A stretch of DNA of 64,000 bases from Mucilaginibacter sp. CSA2-8R (GCF_038806765.1 NZ_CP152389.1:2294001-2358000), one strand, 5' to 3'; shown: positions 25,327 through 41,691, counted from the first letter of the stretch. Numbers and translations are program-made. The notes: generated by a model from the letters alone, not told the origin.

Positions 25327-27888
25327 ATGAAGTCCGCTTGTAAATATATATTATGTGCCCTATGGATAACCTTGGTTTCCATAAGTGTACAAGCAGCGGA
25401 TATCTATGTCTCGCCCCAGGGCAATGACAGTAATCCTGGTACGCAGCAACAACCTAAAGTCACCCTCAGTGCAGCCTTGCGCCAGGCGCGTGAGTTACGC
25501 AGATTGAATGATGTAACAATTAAGGACGGCATACACATCATCGTATCTGGCGGCAATTATCAACTAAACGAACCGGTATTCATACGGCCCGAAGATTCGG
25601 GAACCGCACAATCGCCAACGTGGATAGAAGCGGCACCAAATCAAACGCCGGTTTTAAGCGGCGGCGTTAAGGTAAGCGGATGGAAAAAATTAAATGTTCC
25701 GGTTGCAGGTCTGCCTACTAATGCTAGGGGCAAGGTTTGGGTAGCGGATTTACCCGATTATCAAGGCTCAAAGTTTCAATTCAGGCAATTGTGGATTAAC
25801 GGCCGCAAAGCAATCCGTGCCCGCGAGAGTGACGATAACGACCGGCTGAGCCGGATTTTGTCGGTTGATAAAGTAAAGCAGGAAATGTGGATTCCGACAC
25901 CTTCGGTAAAGCTGCCTGCCAAAGCCGGACGCATGGAAATGGTGATTCATCAGATGTGGGCTATTGCTAATTTGCGGGTTAAAAGCATCACTACAGAGGG
26001 TAACAAAACTAAACTAACGTTTCAGCAGCCTGAGAGCCGCATTCAGTTTGAACACCCCTGGCCGGCAGCTGTCATCGATAAAAATAATCAGCAAAACGGT
26101 AACTCAGCCTTTTACCTCAGCAATGCCATTGAGTTTTTAAACCAGCCGGGCGAATGGTTTGCGGATGAGCATGCCGGTAAATTATACTATTGGCCTCGCA
26201 CCGGCGAAAACATGACCCAAGCCGAGGCGGTAGTACCGGGGCTCGAAACCTTATTACAAATTACCGGTACGCCCGACCGGCAGGTGAGTTACATTTACGT
26301 TAAAGGTATCGGTTTTAAATATGCTACGTGGTTGCGGCCATCGCAGCAGGGCCACGTGCCGCACCAGGCCGGTATGTATATGCTGGACGCTTACAAACTG
26401 AAAGTTGCCGGCACGCCCGAAAAAGCAGGACTGGAAAACCAGGCATGGGTAGGCCGCCCCGCAGCCGCTGTTGAGGTGTTCTACGCAAATCACACCGGCT
26501 TTGAGCAATGCCGCTTTGAGCACGTTGCCTCAACCGGGCTGGATTATCAGCGTGGCACGCATAATGATGAAATAAAAGGTAATCTTTTTAAGGACATTGG
26601 CGGAACGGCTATACAGGTTGGTGCATTTTCGGATGAAGCTACGGAGGTTCATCTGCCTTACAACCCGTCCGACTTGCGCGAAGTATGCACCAACGAAAAG
26701 ATAAGCAATAACATGATTTCTGATGCTACGAACGAGGACTGGGGTTGTGTGGGCATCGGCGCTGGCTACGTCAAAAATATTAACATAGAGCATAACGATA
26801 TTAGCGAGGTTTCTTATTCCGGCATTAGTATGGGCTGGGGGTGGACTAAGCTTAAAAATGCGATGAGCAATAACCGTATCTACGGTAATAAAATTCATCG
26901 TTACGGAAAGCATTTGTATGACGTGTCGGGCATCTACACCTTATCGGCGCAGCAAGGCTCTGCTATCGAAAACAATTACATCGATAGTATTTACCAAGTG
27001 CCTTACGCGCACGATTTACATCACTGGTTTTACTTGTATTGCGACGAGGGTTCATCTGGTTTTACCGTACGAAATAACTGGTGCCCGGCAGATAAATTTC
27101 TGCAAAATGCTAACGGCCCCGACAACCAATGGACCAGCAACGGGCCAACGGTAAGCCATGATGTTAAACAAAATGCAGGACTACAGAAAGACTACCTATC
27201 CTTATTAAAATATATTGCCCCAATCGATAAACGAGAAGCCATCAACTATTTAGGCTACGATATTAAAGCCGATAAGCCGCAGGTGATTGAATTGGTGGTT
27301 GAGCAAGGCCATACGCCTGATGTAGCCAAAGTAAAAGATTTATGCGTGCGCAACGGTATTCCGGTTTCGTCGGTTTACCAGTGGCAAAACCGGCTGGCTA
27401 TATTCGGTAACATTCCGAACGCCGAACGTATTGCTCAACAGCTCAAAAGCATGTTTAACGGAGCAGAGGTAAAAAGTTACAATACACCGTTTTATACTTT
27501 TAACGCCCGGCAGCACTGCGGCTTGGGTGCCGCTGTGGCAAAGGAGTGGGATAATATCGTTTTGACAGCCAATTTGGTAAGCGATGTTAAAAAGCAGCAG
27601 GAGTACCTGGATTATCATGCCACCCAGTTTCAAAAATGGCCCGAGGTAGCCAAAGGGTTTTGCAATGCCAATTTTCAGCAGTTGCTGGTTTATAAAAACG
27701 GCAGGCAACTGATGCTCATTATAAGCATACCCAAAGGCGAAAGCCTGGACAAACTAAATCCGAAAACTACGGAAAATAACCCGCGTGTGGACGACTGGAA
27801 CGCCATTATGAAACAATATCAGGAGGGCGTAAGCGGTACCAAACCGGGCGAGGTTTGGGTGTTTATGCAACCGGTAAAACAATCTTAA
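25327..27888 (+). CDS. GH141-like right-handed beta-helix glycosidase with L-rhamnose-mutarotase-like C-terminus
   Basis: The protein has 853 residues with a signal peptide (ISVQA|ADI). Residues ~25-640 are a right-handed beta-helix with YVSPQGNDSNPGTQQQPKVT, LSGGVKVSGWKK, RQLWINGRKAIRARE, GKLYYWPRTGE and IENNYIDSIYQVPYAHDLHH. I judge it closest to GH141 (BT1002, an RG-II alpha-L-fucosidase; also a xylanase). Residues ~655-853 look like two ferredoxin-like repeats. The second (from ~755) resembles L-rhamnose mutarotase RhaM, with YLDYHATQFQKWPEV (His764), QLLVYKNGRQLMLIISI and VDDWNAIMKQYQ. Such a mutarotase-like tail would act in the periplasm. The GH141 call is moderate; the helix could belong to another family. 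Confidence 0.65.
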   Translation: MKSACKYILCALWITLVSISVQAADIYVSPQGNDSNPGTQQQPKVTLSAALRQARELRRLNDVTIKDGIHIIVSGGNYQLNEPVFIRPEDSGTAQSPTWIEAAPNQTPVLSGGVKVSGWKKLNVPVAGLPTNARGKVWVADLPDYQGSKFQFRQLWINGRKAIRARESDDNDRLSRILSVDKVKQEMWIPTPSVKLPAKAGRMEMVIHQMWAIANLRVKSITTEGNKTKLTFQQPESRIQFEHPWPAAVIDKNNQQNGNSAFYLSNAIEFLNQPGEWFADEHAGKLYYWPRTGENMTQAEAVVPGLETLLQITGTPDRQVSYIYVKGIGFKYATWLRPSQQGHVPHQAGMYMLDAYKLKVAGTPEKAGLENQAWVGRPAAAVEVFYANHTGFEQCRFEHVASTGLDYQRGTHNDEIKGNLFKDIGGTAIQVGAFSDEATEVHLPYNPSDLREVCTNEKISNNMISDATNEDWGCVGIGAGYVKNINIEHNDISEVSYSGISMGWGWTKLKNAMSNNRIYGNKIHRYGKHLYDVSGIYTLSAQQGSAIENNYIDSIYQVPYAHDLHHWFYLYCDEGSSGFTVRNNWCPADKFLQNANGPDNQWTSNGPTVSHDVKQNAGLQKDYLSLLKYIAPIDKREAINYLGYDIKADKPQVIELVVEQGHTPDVAKVKDLCVRNGIPVSSVYQWQNRLAIFGNIPNAERIAQQLKSMFNGAEVKSYNTPFYTFNARQHCGLGAAVAKEWDNIVLTANLVSDVKKQQEYLDYHATQFQKWPEVAKGFCNANFQQLLVYKNGRQLMLIISIPKGESLDKLNPKTTENNPRVDDWNAIMKQYQEGVSGTKPGEVWVFMQPVKQS

Positions 27889-27924
27889 TTATTATATAAA
27901 CTTATATCACCTATTATACAACCC

Positions 27925-29028
27925 ATGTTAAAATTAGGCATTTTAGGATTAGGCGAAGGCCGCAGTACCATGTCGGCAGCACTGCAAAGCTCCAAAATAG
28001 AACTGGCTATGGTGTGCGACCGTAACCTGGACATGTGCAAGCGCCGCGCCAAAGAGTTTGGCTTTGATAACTACACCACCGAATACCAGGATATGCTTAA
28101 CCATCCTGACATAGATATTATTGCCATCTATACGCCCGACCATCTGCATGCCGACCACATTAAACAAGCGCTGCTGGCAGGCAAGCATGTAGTATGCACC
28201 AAACCCTTGGTTGATGACTTGAGCCGTGCTAACGAGTTGATAGAAATTTCGGCCCAAACTGGTAAAAAGGTTTTTGTGGGTCAGAGTTCACGTTTTTTTG
28301 AGCCCGCCAAACGCCAGCAAAAAGATTTTAAGGAAGGTGTGATAGGTGATTTAATTACCGTTGAGTCGCATTACCATGCCGACCACCGTTGGTTTTTAGA
28401 AAAGCCTTGGGCTTTGGAAGACGCCTTTAAATGGTTGTATGGCGGCTTAAGTCATCCAGTCGATTTTATCCGTTGGTACCTGCCCAATATTGAAGAAGTG
28501 ATGGGCTACGGCATGATTAGCAGTAACGGCAAAACCGCCGGACTGAAAAATCATGACACCATGCATTTCATCTTTAAAGCCACCGACGGCCGCATTGCCC
28601 GGGTAAGCGGCGCGTACACTGGTCCAACGCAACCCACCAAACGCGATAGCGGCATGACGGTTATTTTACGCGGTACCGAAGGCGCATCACAAGCGGATTA
28701 CCACGAGCTTCGTTACTCGGTCACCGACAAAACAGGCGAGGAGCGGATTGTGCATTGGGGCGACAGCACCATCAAATACTATTTCCGTTTTGAGGGCCAA
28801 AGCCACCATGCCGGTGAGTATCAAAATTACCTGGAGTATTTCGCTGATTGCCTGCAAAGCGGAGAAACCGCTTACCCCGACCTAAAAGAGGGCATAGGCA
28901 CCATCGCTTTATTACAGGCCATGGACCGCTCACTGCAAACCGGCTTGCCCGTAAAATTAGCAGACATTTTAACCGAGTTTAATATACCGGCCCGTGCTTT
29001 AAATTCCGATATCAACGCCCATGGGTAA
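27925..29028 (+). CDS. Cytoplasmic Gfo/Idh/MocA-family sugar dehydrogenase
   Basis: The protein has 367 residues without a signal peptide. The N-terminal Rossmann fold reads LKLGILGLGEGRSTMSAALQ. The family's EKP motif appears as CTKPL, and the catalytic His is probably in GGLSHPVDFIRWY. The C-terminal alpha/beta domain has HADHRWFLEKPW and SHHAGEYQNYLEYFADCL. Family knowledge: members oxidise sugars, or epimerise them, with NAD(P). The overlap of 8 bases with the next gene, a sodium symporter, suggests that the pair imports and oxidises one released monosaccharide. D-apiose dehydrogenase belongs to this family, and the cluster contains a GH140-like apiosidase, so apiose is one candidate; rhamnose, fucose and galactose are others. 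Confidence 0.8.
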   Translation: MLKLGILGLGEGRSTMSAALQSSKIELAMVCDRNLDMCKRRAKEFGFDNYTTEYQDMLNHPDIDIIAIYTPDHLHADHIKQALLAGKHVVCTKPLVDDLSRANELIEISAQTGKKVFVGQSSRFFEPAKRQQKDFKEGVIGDLITVESHYHADHRWFLEKPWALEDAFKWLYGGLSHPVDFIRWYLPNIEEVMGYGMISSNGKTAGLKNHDTMHFIFKATDGRIARVSGAYTGPTQPTKRDSGMTVILRGTEGASQADYHELRYSVTDKTGEERIVHWGDSTIKYYFRFEGQSHHAGEYQNYLEYFADCLQSGETAYPDLKEGIGTIALLQAMDRSLQTGLPVKLADILTEFNIPARALNSDINAHG

Positions 29029-30613
29029 TATTTTACAACATTTAACCACTTTAGATTATGCTATCGTAGTTGCCTACATAGTCATACTCCTGTTTTTGGG
29101 TATACAGGCTTCCCTCAAAAACCGCAAGCGCGGCGACGGAGAGACTTTGTTTTTGGGCGATAGGTCGCTCAAGTGGCCCAGCATTGGCTTTAATATGTGG
29201 GGCACCAACGTTGGGCCATCCATGTTGGTGGCGTTTGCCGGGGTAGGCTTTAGTACCGGCATTGTAGCCGTTAATTTCGACTGGTATGCTTTTTTGTTTT
29301 TGATGTTGCTGGCGCTGGTATTTGCGCCGCGCTACCTGGCAGCCAAAGTAAGTACCATGCCCGAGTTTATGGGGCAACGCTATGGGGAGTCAACCCGTAC
29401 TATATTAGCCTGGTATGCTTTAATCAAAATACAGATCTCCTGGTTATCGTTAGGCTTGTATGCCGGTGGTACGCTGGTAAGGCAAATACTGGGCATCCCG
29501 ATGTGGGAATCGGTGATTGTACTGGTGGCTTTTGCCGGTTTGTTTACCTACATGGGCGGGCTAACCGCCATTGCCAAAGTAAATGTATTCCAGATGCTGT
29601 TGCTCATTGGCGTTTCTATCATGCTTACGGTCTTGGGCGTTAAACGTGCAGGCGGACTATCGTATGTGTACAACCACGTGCCTGGCCATTTCTGGAATCT
29701 GTTCCACCCTGCATCCGACCCTAACTACCCTTTGTATGCCATTATGTTGGGTTATCCCGTTGCGGCAGTAGCCTTCTTTTGCACCGACCAATCGATGGTG
29801 CAGTCCGTATTAGGTGCTAAAAACCTGGAGCAGGGTCAGTTAGGCGTTAACTTTATCGGCTGGCTAAAAATACTGTCGTTACCGCTGTTCATCTTCACCG
29901 GTATACTCTGTCGTATCATCTTTCCTGATTTGAAGGACGAGAACCTTGCGTACATGACTATGGTAACCAACCTATTCCCTGCCGGTTTAAATGGTTTGGT
30001 AATTGTGGTGCTGATTGCTGTTTTGGTAGGCACTATCGGCTCATCACTTAACTCGTTAAGCACTGTATTTACCATGGATATTTATGCCGAGCGGATTAAC
30101 AAACAGGCAACTAACAAGCAATTAATCAGCGTAGGGCGTTTATCTATCATCGTCGGCTGTATTTTATCAGTAGGTGTAGCTATCGCGCTTGATAGCATTA
30201 AAGGACTTAAGTTTTTTGATGTTTTTCAGTCTATTTTAGGGTTTATAGCGCCGCCGTTGTCGGTGGTGTTTTTGCTCACTGTATTCTGGAAACGCACCAC
30301 GCGTTCGGCTGTAAATACGATACTGTCGGCAGGTTCGGCGTTCAGCCTTATAGTGGGTATACTTTATCTATGGGTGTTTCCTAAAGATGTTTACCATTTC
30401 TGGCCGCATTACCTCATGCTGTCGTTTTACGTCTTTGCCTTCCTGCTCATCGTGGGTATACTGTTTTCACTGTTAGACCGTAACCCCAAAGTGTACGTAG
30501 CCAGTGTGCAGGACGAGAAAGACATGCCGCAGACATCATCTAAAGTAAAAATAGCTTGGGTGCTATTAACTATAGTAATGATAGGCTTATATATCATTTT
30601 TAACGGGCATTAA
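29021..30613 (+). CDS. Sodium:solute symporter (SSS family), sugar importer
   Basis: The protein has 530 residues and about 13 hydrophobic segments, starting DYAIVVAYIVILLFLGIQA. SSS signatures are GDRSLKWPSIGFNMWGTNVG, STMPEFMGQRYGESTRTILA and, late, GTIGSSLNSLSTVFTMDIY, the helix that bears sodium-site residues. It acts in the inner membrane. The start overlaps the dehydrogenase gene by 8 bases, so the two are probably translated together and share a substrate, a monosaccharide released from pectin by the neighbouring enzymes. It is a separate, quite different protein from the second SSS symporter at 50987-52570. Confidence 0.9.
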   Translation: MGNILQHLTTLDYAIVVAYIVILLFLGIQASLKNRKRGDGETLFLGDRSLKWPSIGFNMWGTNVGPSMLVAFAGVGFSTGIVAVNFDWYAFLFLMLLALVFAPRYLAAKVSTMPEFMGQRYGESTRTILAWYALIKIQISWLSLGLYAGGTLVRQILGIPMWESVIVLVAFAGLFTYMGGLTAIAKVNVFQMLLLIGVSIMLTVLGVKRAGGLSYVYNHVPGHFWNLFHPASDPNYPLYAIMLGYPVAAVAFFCTDQSMVQSVLGAKNLEQGQLGVNFIGWLKILSLPLFIFTGILCRIIFPDLKDENLAYMTMVTNLFPAGLNGLVIVVLIAVLVGTIGSSLNSLSTVFTMDIYAERINKQATNKQLISVGRLSIIVGCILSVGVAIALDSIKGLKFFDVFQSILGFIAPPLSVVFLLTVFWKRTTRSAVNTILSAGSAFSLIVGILYLWVFPKDVYHFWPHYLMLSFYVFAFLLIVGILFSLLDRNPKVYVASVQDEKDMPQTSSKVKIAWVLLTIVMIGLYIIFNGH

Positions 30614-30617
30614 GCAG

Positions 30618-32825
30618 ATGAAGAAACTAATACCTCAATTTCTATATTCGAAAAAAGCAGCGCAAAAATTGGTCTTATGTTTTGCGATGCTCATAGGCGG
30701 CGCAGCCGAAATTAATGCGCAAACCAAAGCAACCTGGATATGGTATCCCGGTGATTACGAGATTTGGCTGAGCAACAAAATGCAAAACCGCCGTACCGAA
30801 CGCAATTCGTTCTTCCCGCCATTCTGGAAGCTGGATAGTCACTATGTATTGATTGATTTTCATAAAGATTATAACCTGAGCGCGGCCGAAGAGGCAGAGA
30901 TTGCCGTTGAGGGACAATATAACCTGAAAATAGACGGTAAAGCTGCCACCGGCTACCCTAAAACCATCACGTTGCCCGCCGGCAAGCATCGCATTAGTCT
31001 GAAAGTTTACAACCAGGGCGGTGTACCGGCTGTATTTGTAAAAAGCCCGCATGTAGTATCGGATACCTCCTGGCAGGTAACCTATGAAGATAAAGAGTGG
31101 ATTGATGCCTCAGGTAAAACTTCGGATGTTTCTGCAACGCAATATGTACCTGCCGGTGCCTGGAATTTTAACGCAGCCACAACCATGCCGTCGCAGTTCC
31201 GCTTGCCAACAACACCTCAAAAAGCGGTAAGTCAGGATAAAAAGAATAAATCGATTCTGGTTGATTTTGGCAAAGAAACTTTTGGCTATGTAAAGTTGCA
31301 TGGCGTCAAAGGCAAGGGAAAAGTCACCTTATATTATGGCGAATCTAAAGAAGAAGCGTTAGATACCAAAGGCGGCGAACTGCTGGATATTGTCGAAGCT
31401 GACCAGCTGCAATCCGGCGATATCACTTTGGATGGCTCTCGTGCCTTCAGGTACGTTAATGTGCAGTGTGACGGTGACGTCAGCATCAATGATGTATCGA
31501 TGCTGTACGAATACTCGCCTGTAGAGCAGCGCGGCAGTTTCCGTTGTTCTGATGAGCAGATTAACAAAATATGGGATGTAGCTGCTTACACCATGCAGTT
31601 AAACACCCGCGAATTTTTCATCGATGGTATCAAGCGCGACCGATGGGTATGGTCGGGCGATGCGGCGCAAAGCTACCTGATGAACTATTACCTGTATTTT
31701 GATTCGCCCACAGTAAAACGCACCATCAGCGCCCTGCGTGGTAAAGATCCTGTAACCAGCCATATCAACACCATTATGGACTATACGTTTTACTGGTTTA
31801 TCAGCATTTATGATTACTACCAGCATAGCGGCGACCAGGCTTTCATCAAACAATCTTACCCCGGCATGCAAAGCATGATGAACTACTGCTTATCGCGCCG
31901 CAACGCTGACGGACTGATGCAGGGCCTTTCGGGCGACTGGGTATTTATTGACTGGGCTGATGGCCTGAGTAAACAAGGTGAAGTAAGTTTTGAGCAGATG
32001 CTGCTTTGCCGAAGTTTAGAATCCATGGCTTTGTGCGCCAACATTATGCATGATAGCGAAGGCGCCGCCCAATACAGCGCCTTAGCTAAAGATTTAAAAG
32101 CCAAACTGTTTGCTTACTACTGGAACGCGCAAAAGCATGCCCTGGTGCACAGCCGCGTTGATGGAAAACCCACAGATAACGTAACCCGGTACGCTAATAT
32201 GTTCGGCATCTTCTTCAACTATTTTACCGAAGCCCAAAAGCAGGATGTAAAAAAGTATGTGCTGATGAACGATAAGGTTCAAAAAATTACCACACCCTAT
32301 ATGCGTTTTTACGAGCTGGAGGCTTTATGCGCCATGGGCGAGCAGCCATACGTGTTGAAGCAGATGAAAGATTACTGGGGAGGTATGCTTAACCTGGGTG
32401 CTACCTCTTTTTGGGAAGAATACAATCCCGATAAAAAAGGGGCAGAGCATTACGCCATGTATGGCCGTCCGTTTGGTAAAAGCTTGTGCCACGCTTGGGG
32501 CGCCAGTCCGATATATCTGTTAGGCAAGTATTATCTAGGCGTTAAACCCACCGCACCCGGCTACCAGACTTATGTTGTTGAGCCGCAATTAGGTGGCTTA
32601 AAATGGATGGAAGGCGCTATCCCTACACCCAATGGCGATATTAAAGTACACTGCACTGCCGACAAAATTAATATAAGCAGTGCCACCGGTACAGGTGTGC
32701 TTCGCATAAAAAGCAAAACCAAACCGGTTTGCCAGGGCAAGACACTGAAAGTGTTGGGGAATAATACTTACGAACTATCTGTTCAAAAAGATAAAGCTTA
32801 CGCAGTGCAATACACTGCTTTATAA
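30618..32825 (+). CDS. Secreted GH78-family alpha-L-rhamnosidase, second copy
   Basis: The protein has 735 residues with a signal peptide (EINA|QTKA). It is shorter than the first GH78 because the N-terminal Fn3-like part is reduced. The concanavalin-like domain has LVDFGKETFGYVKLHGVKG; the barrel begins GSFRCSDEQINKIWDVAAYT. The catalytic block DGIKRDRWVWSGD (336-348) has Asp341 where the other copy has Glu500; both residues occur as general acid in GH78. Glu600 in ATSFWEEYNP is the likely base. SLCHAWGASPIYLLGKYYLG is typical of the barrel end. The two copies therefore belong to different GH78 branches and probably cleave different rhamnosyl linkages. It sits 4 bases after the symporter and 6 before the GH2 gene. 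Confidence 0.85.
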   Translation: MKKLIPQFLYSKKAAQKLVLCFAMLIGGAAEINAQTKATWIWYPGDYEIWLSNKMQNRRTERNSFFPPFWKLDSHYVLIDFHKDYNLSAAEEAEIAVEGQYNLKIDGKAATGYPKTITLPAGKHRISLKVYNQGGVPAVFVKSPHVVSDTSWQVTYEDKEWIDASGKTSDVSATQYVPAGAWNFNAATTMPSQFRLPTTPQKAVSQDKKNKSILVDFGKETFGYVKLHGVKGKGKVTLYYGESKEEALDTKGGELLDIVEADQLQSGDITLDGSRAFRYVNVQCDGDVSINDVSMLYEYSPVEQRGSFRCSDEQINKIWDVAAYTMQLNTREFFIDGIKRDRWVWSGDAAQSYLMNYYLYFDSPTVKRTISALRGKDPVTSHINTIMDYTFYWFISIYDYYQHSGDQAFIKQSYPGMQSMMNYCLSRRNADGLMQGLSGDWVFIDWADGLSKQGEVSFEQMLLCRSLESMALCANIMHDSEGAAQYSALAKDLKAKLFAYYWNAQKHALVHSRVDGKPTDNVTRYANMFGIFFNYFTEAQKQDVKKYVLMNDKVQKITTPYMRFYELEALCAMGEQPYVLKQMKDYWGGMLNLGATSFWEEYNPDKKGAEHYAMYGRPFGKSLCHAWGASPIYLLGKYYLGVKPTAPGYQTYVVEPQLGGLKWMEGAIPTPNGDIKVHCTADKINISSATGTGVLRIKSKTKPVCQGKTLKVLGNNTYELSVQKDKAYAVQYTAL

Positions 32826-39558
<6,733 letters not shown>

Positions 39559-39573
39559 AACGTATATTTAGAT

Positions 39574-41613
39574 ATGAGAAGAGTGAAAGAATGGCTGGGC
39601 GGTGCGGTGTTGTGCCTGGCATTATACAGCCAGGCTAATGCGCAGAGCAAAGCCCTGGTAAATACCTCGGCCAGTCCGTATGCAAGGCTAAGCAGCGTTA
39701 ACATGGGGGATGTAACCTGGACTAAAGGTTTTTGGGCCGACCGCTTTCAGGTTTGCCGTGATACCATGATTCCGAACCTGTGGAAGGTATACACCGACCC
39801 CAACATAAGCCACGCCTTTAAAAACTTTGAGATTGCCGCCGGGCTGGACACTGGTTCGCACTCTGGTCCGCCGTTTCACGATGGCGATTTTTATAAATTG
39901 TTTGAGGCGGTAGCCAGTATGTATGCCGTAACGCACGACCCTAAACTGGACGCGTTAATGGATAAAACCATTGCCGTGATTGCCAAAGCGCAGCGCAAAG
40001 ATGGTTACATCCACACCCCGACACTCATCGCTCAAAAAAACGACCCCAAAAATGCTAAGGCTTTTGCCGACCGCTTAAATTTCGAAACTTACAATTTAGG
40101 CCATTTAATGACCGCCGGTTGCGTGCATTACCGGGCAACGGGCAAAAAAACACTGCTTAACCTGGCTATTAAAGCCACCGATTACCTTTACAATTTCTAT
40201 AAAACAGCATCGCCCGAATTGGCACGCAATGCCATTTGCCCATCGCATTACATGGGTGTGGTAGAAATGTACCGTACCACGCGCGACCCAAAATATTTGG
40301 AGCTATCCAAAAACCTGATTAATATTCGCGGTTTGATGAAGGACGGAACGGACGATAATCAGGACCGTATTCCTTTCCGTCAGCAAACCTCAGTAATGGG
40401 CCATGCAGTGAGAGCCAACTACCTGTTTGCCGGTGCCGCCGATGTGTATACAGAAACTGGTGACACAACTTTAATGCACACCCTTAACTTGATGTGGAAT
40501 GATGTAGTAAATCGCAAAATGTACGTAACCGGCGGTTGCGGCGCGCTTTACGATGGCGTATCTCCGGACGGGACGTCTTACAATCCAACCGATGTGCAGA
40601 AAGTACACCAGGCTTATGGCCGCGATTATCAGTTACCCAACTTTACTTCGCACAACGAAACCTGCGCCAATATTGGCAACGTGCTGTGGAATTGGCGCAT
40701 GCTGCAGGCTACTGGCAAAGCGCAATACGCTGATGTAATGGAACTGGCCTTATACAATAGTGTACTCTCGGGCATTGACCTGAGTGGGCGTAACTTTTTG
40801 TATACCAACCCTATGAGTTACTCGGACGCTTTGCCGTTTAGTCAGCGTTGGTCAAAAGACCGCGTGCCTTACATTAAGTTGTCTAACTGTTGCCCTCCGA
40901 ACGTTGTGCGCACCATTGCTGAGGTAGCCGATTATGCTTACAGTATGTCTGACAAAGGCCTGTACCTAAACTTGTATGGCGGCAATGCATTGAGCACTAC
41001 ACTGAAAGATGGTACTAAAATAAGCTTGGACCAACAAACGGAATACCCTTGGAACGGCAAAATCAGTATTACGCTGAAACAGGCACCCACCAAGTCTTAT
41101 GCGATGTTTTTCAGAATACCTGGCTGGAGCAGCGGTGCATCGCTAATAGTTAATGGTCAAGCATTGAAAACTCAATTAACACCTGGCGAGTATGCCGAGG
41201 TTAGCCGTAAATGGAGAGCAGGTGATAAAATTGAACTGAACCTGCCTATGCCGGTGAGATTGTTAGAATCAAACCCATTGGTAGAAGAAACACGCAATCA
41301 GGTTGCTGTAAAACGCGGCCCAGTAGTATATTGTATTGAGTCGGCTGATTTACCGAAAAGCCAAAAAGTATTTAATATTGCCATGCCTGCGCAAAACAAC
41401 CTGAAACCCGAAATGATAAAGATTGACAACAGTCCAATCATGAGTTTAACCGGCCAGGTTGATGTAAGAAATGAAAGCAACTGGCAAAATAAACTGTATC
41501 GCGAGATTAGCAGTAAAGAGCCAAACAAAGTAAACGTTAGACTGATTCCTTATTACGCCTGGGGTAACCGCGGCCATGTAGATATGGAAACTTGGATTCC
41601 GCTGGATAGATAG
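39574..41613 (+). CDS. Secreted GH127-family glycoside hydrolase
   Basis: The protein has 679 residues with a signal peptide (SQANA|QSK). The (alpha/alpha)6 barrel begins VTWTKGFWADRFQVCRDT. The zinc site of GH127 is intact: Glu362 and Cys364 in HNETCANIGN, then Cys439-Cys440 in LSNCCPPNVVR, matching Glu338/Cys340/Cys417/Cys418 of HypBA1. At the position of the HypBA1 acid/base Glu322, sixteen residues before the Glu ligand, this protein has Gln346 (VHQAYGRDYQLPN). Family knowledge: GH127 includes beta-L-arabinofuranosidases and, in the RG-II locus, an aceric-acid hydrolase (BT1003). Which of these applies is open. It is the last gene of the 19-gene cluster, followed by a terminator. Confidence 0.9.
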   Translation: MRRVKEWLGGAVLCLALYSQANAQSKALVNTSASPYARLSSVNMGDVTWTKGFWADRFQVCRDTMIPNLWKVYTDPNISHAFKNFEIAAGLDTGSHSGPPFHDGDFYKLFEAVASMYAVTHDPKLDALMDKTIAVIAKAQRKDGYIHTPTLIAQKNDPKNAKAFADRLNFETYNLGHLMTAGCVHYRATGKKTLLNLAIKATDYLYNFYKTASPELARNAICPSHYMGVVEMYRTTRDPKYLELSKNLINIRGLMKDGTDDNQDRIPFRQQTSVMGHAVRANYLFAGAADVYTETGDTTLMHTLNLMWNDVVNRKMYVTGGCGALYDGVSPDGTSYNPTDVQKVHQAYGRDYQLPNFTSHNETCANIGNVLWNWRMLQATGKAQYADVMELALYNSVLSGIDLSGRNFLYTNPMSYSDALPFSQRWSKDRVPYIKLSNCCPPNVVRTIAEVADYAYSMSDKGLYLNLYGGNALSTTLKDGTKISLDQQTEYPWNGKISITLKQAPTKSYAMFFRIPGWSSGASLIVNGQALKTQLTPGEYAEVSRKWRAGDKIELNLPMPVRLLESNPLVEETRNQVAVKRGPVVYCIESADLPKSQKVFNIAMPAQNNLKPEMIKIDNSPIMSLTGQVDVRNESNWQNKLYREISSKEPNKVNVRLIPYYAWGNRGHVDMETWIPLDR

Positions 41614-41630
41614 AGCCTATTTATATAACG

Positions 41631-41667
41631 AACAAGGCCGGTTGCATGAGGTGTAACCGGCCTTGTT
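41631..41667. terminator. Bidirectional terminator between convergent transcription units
   Basis: A perfect 13-base inverted repeat (41631-41643 and 41655-41667) with an 11-base loop lies 17 bases after the GH127 stop and 24 bases beyond the end of the converging DUF5703 gene. A short T-rich run follows on the + side and an A-rich stretch precedes it, so it can serve both strands. Confidence 0.75.
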
Positions 41668-41691
41668 GTTTAGTGACCTAGGTAAGGCTTA

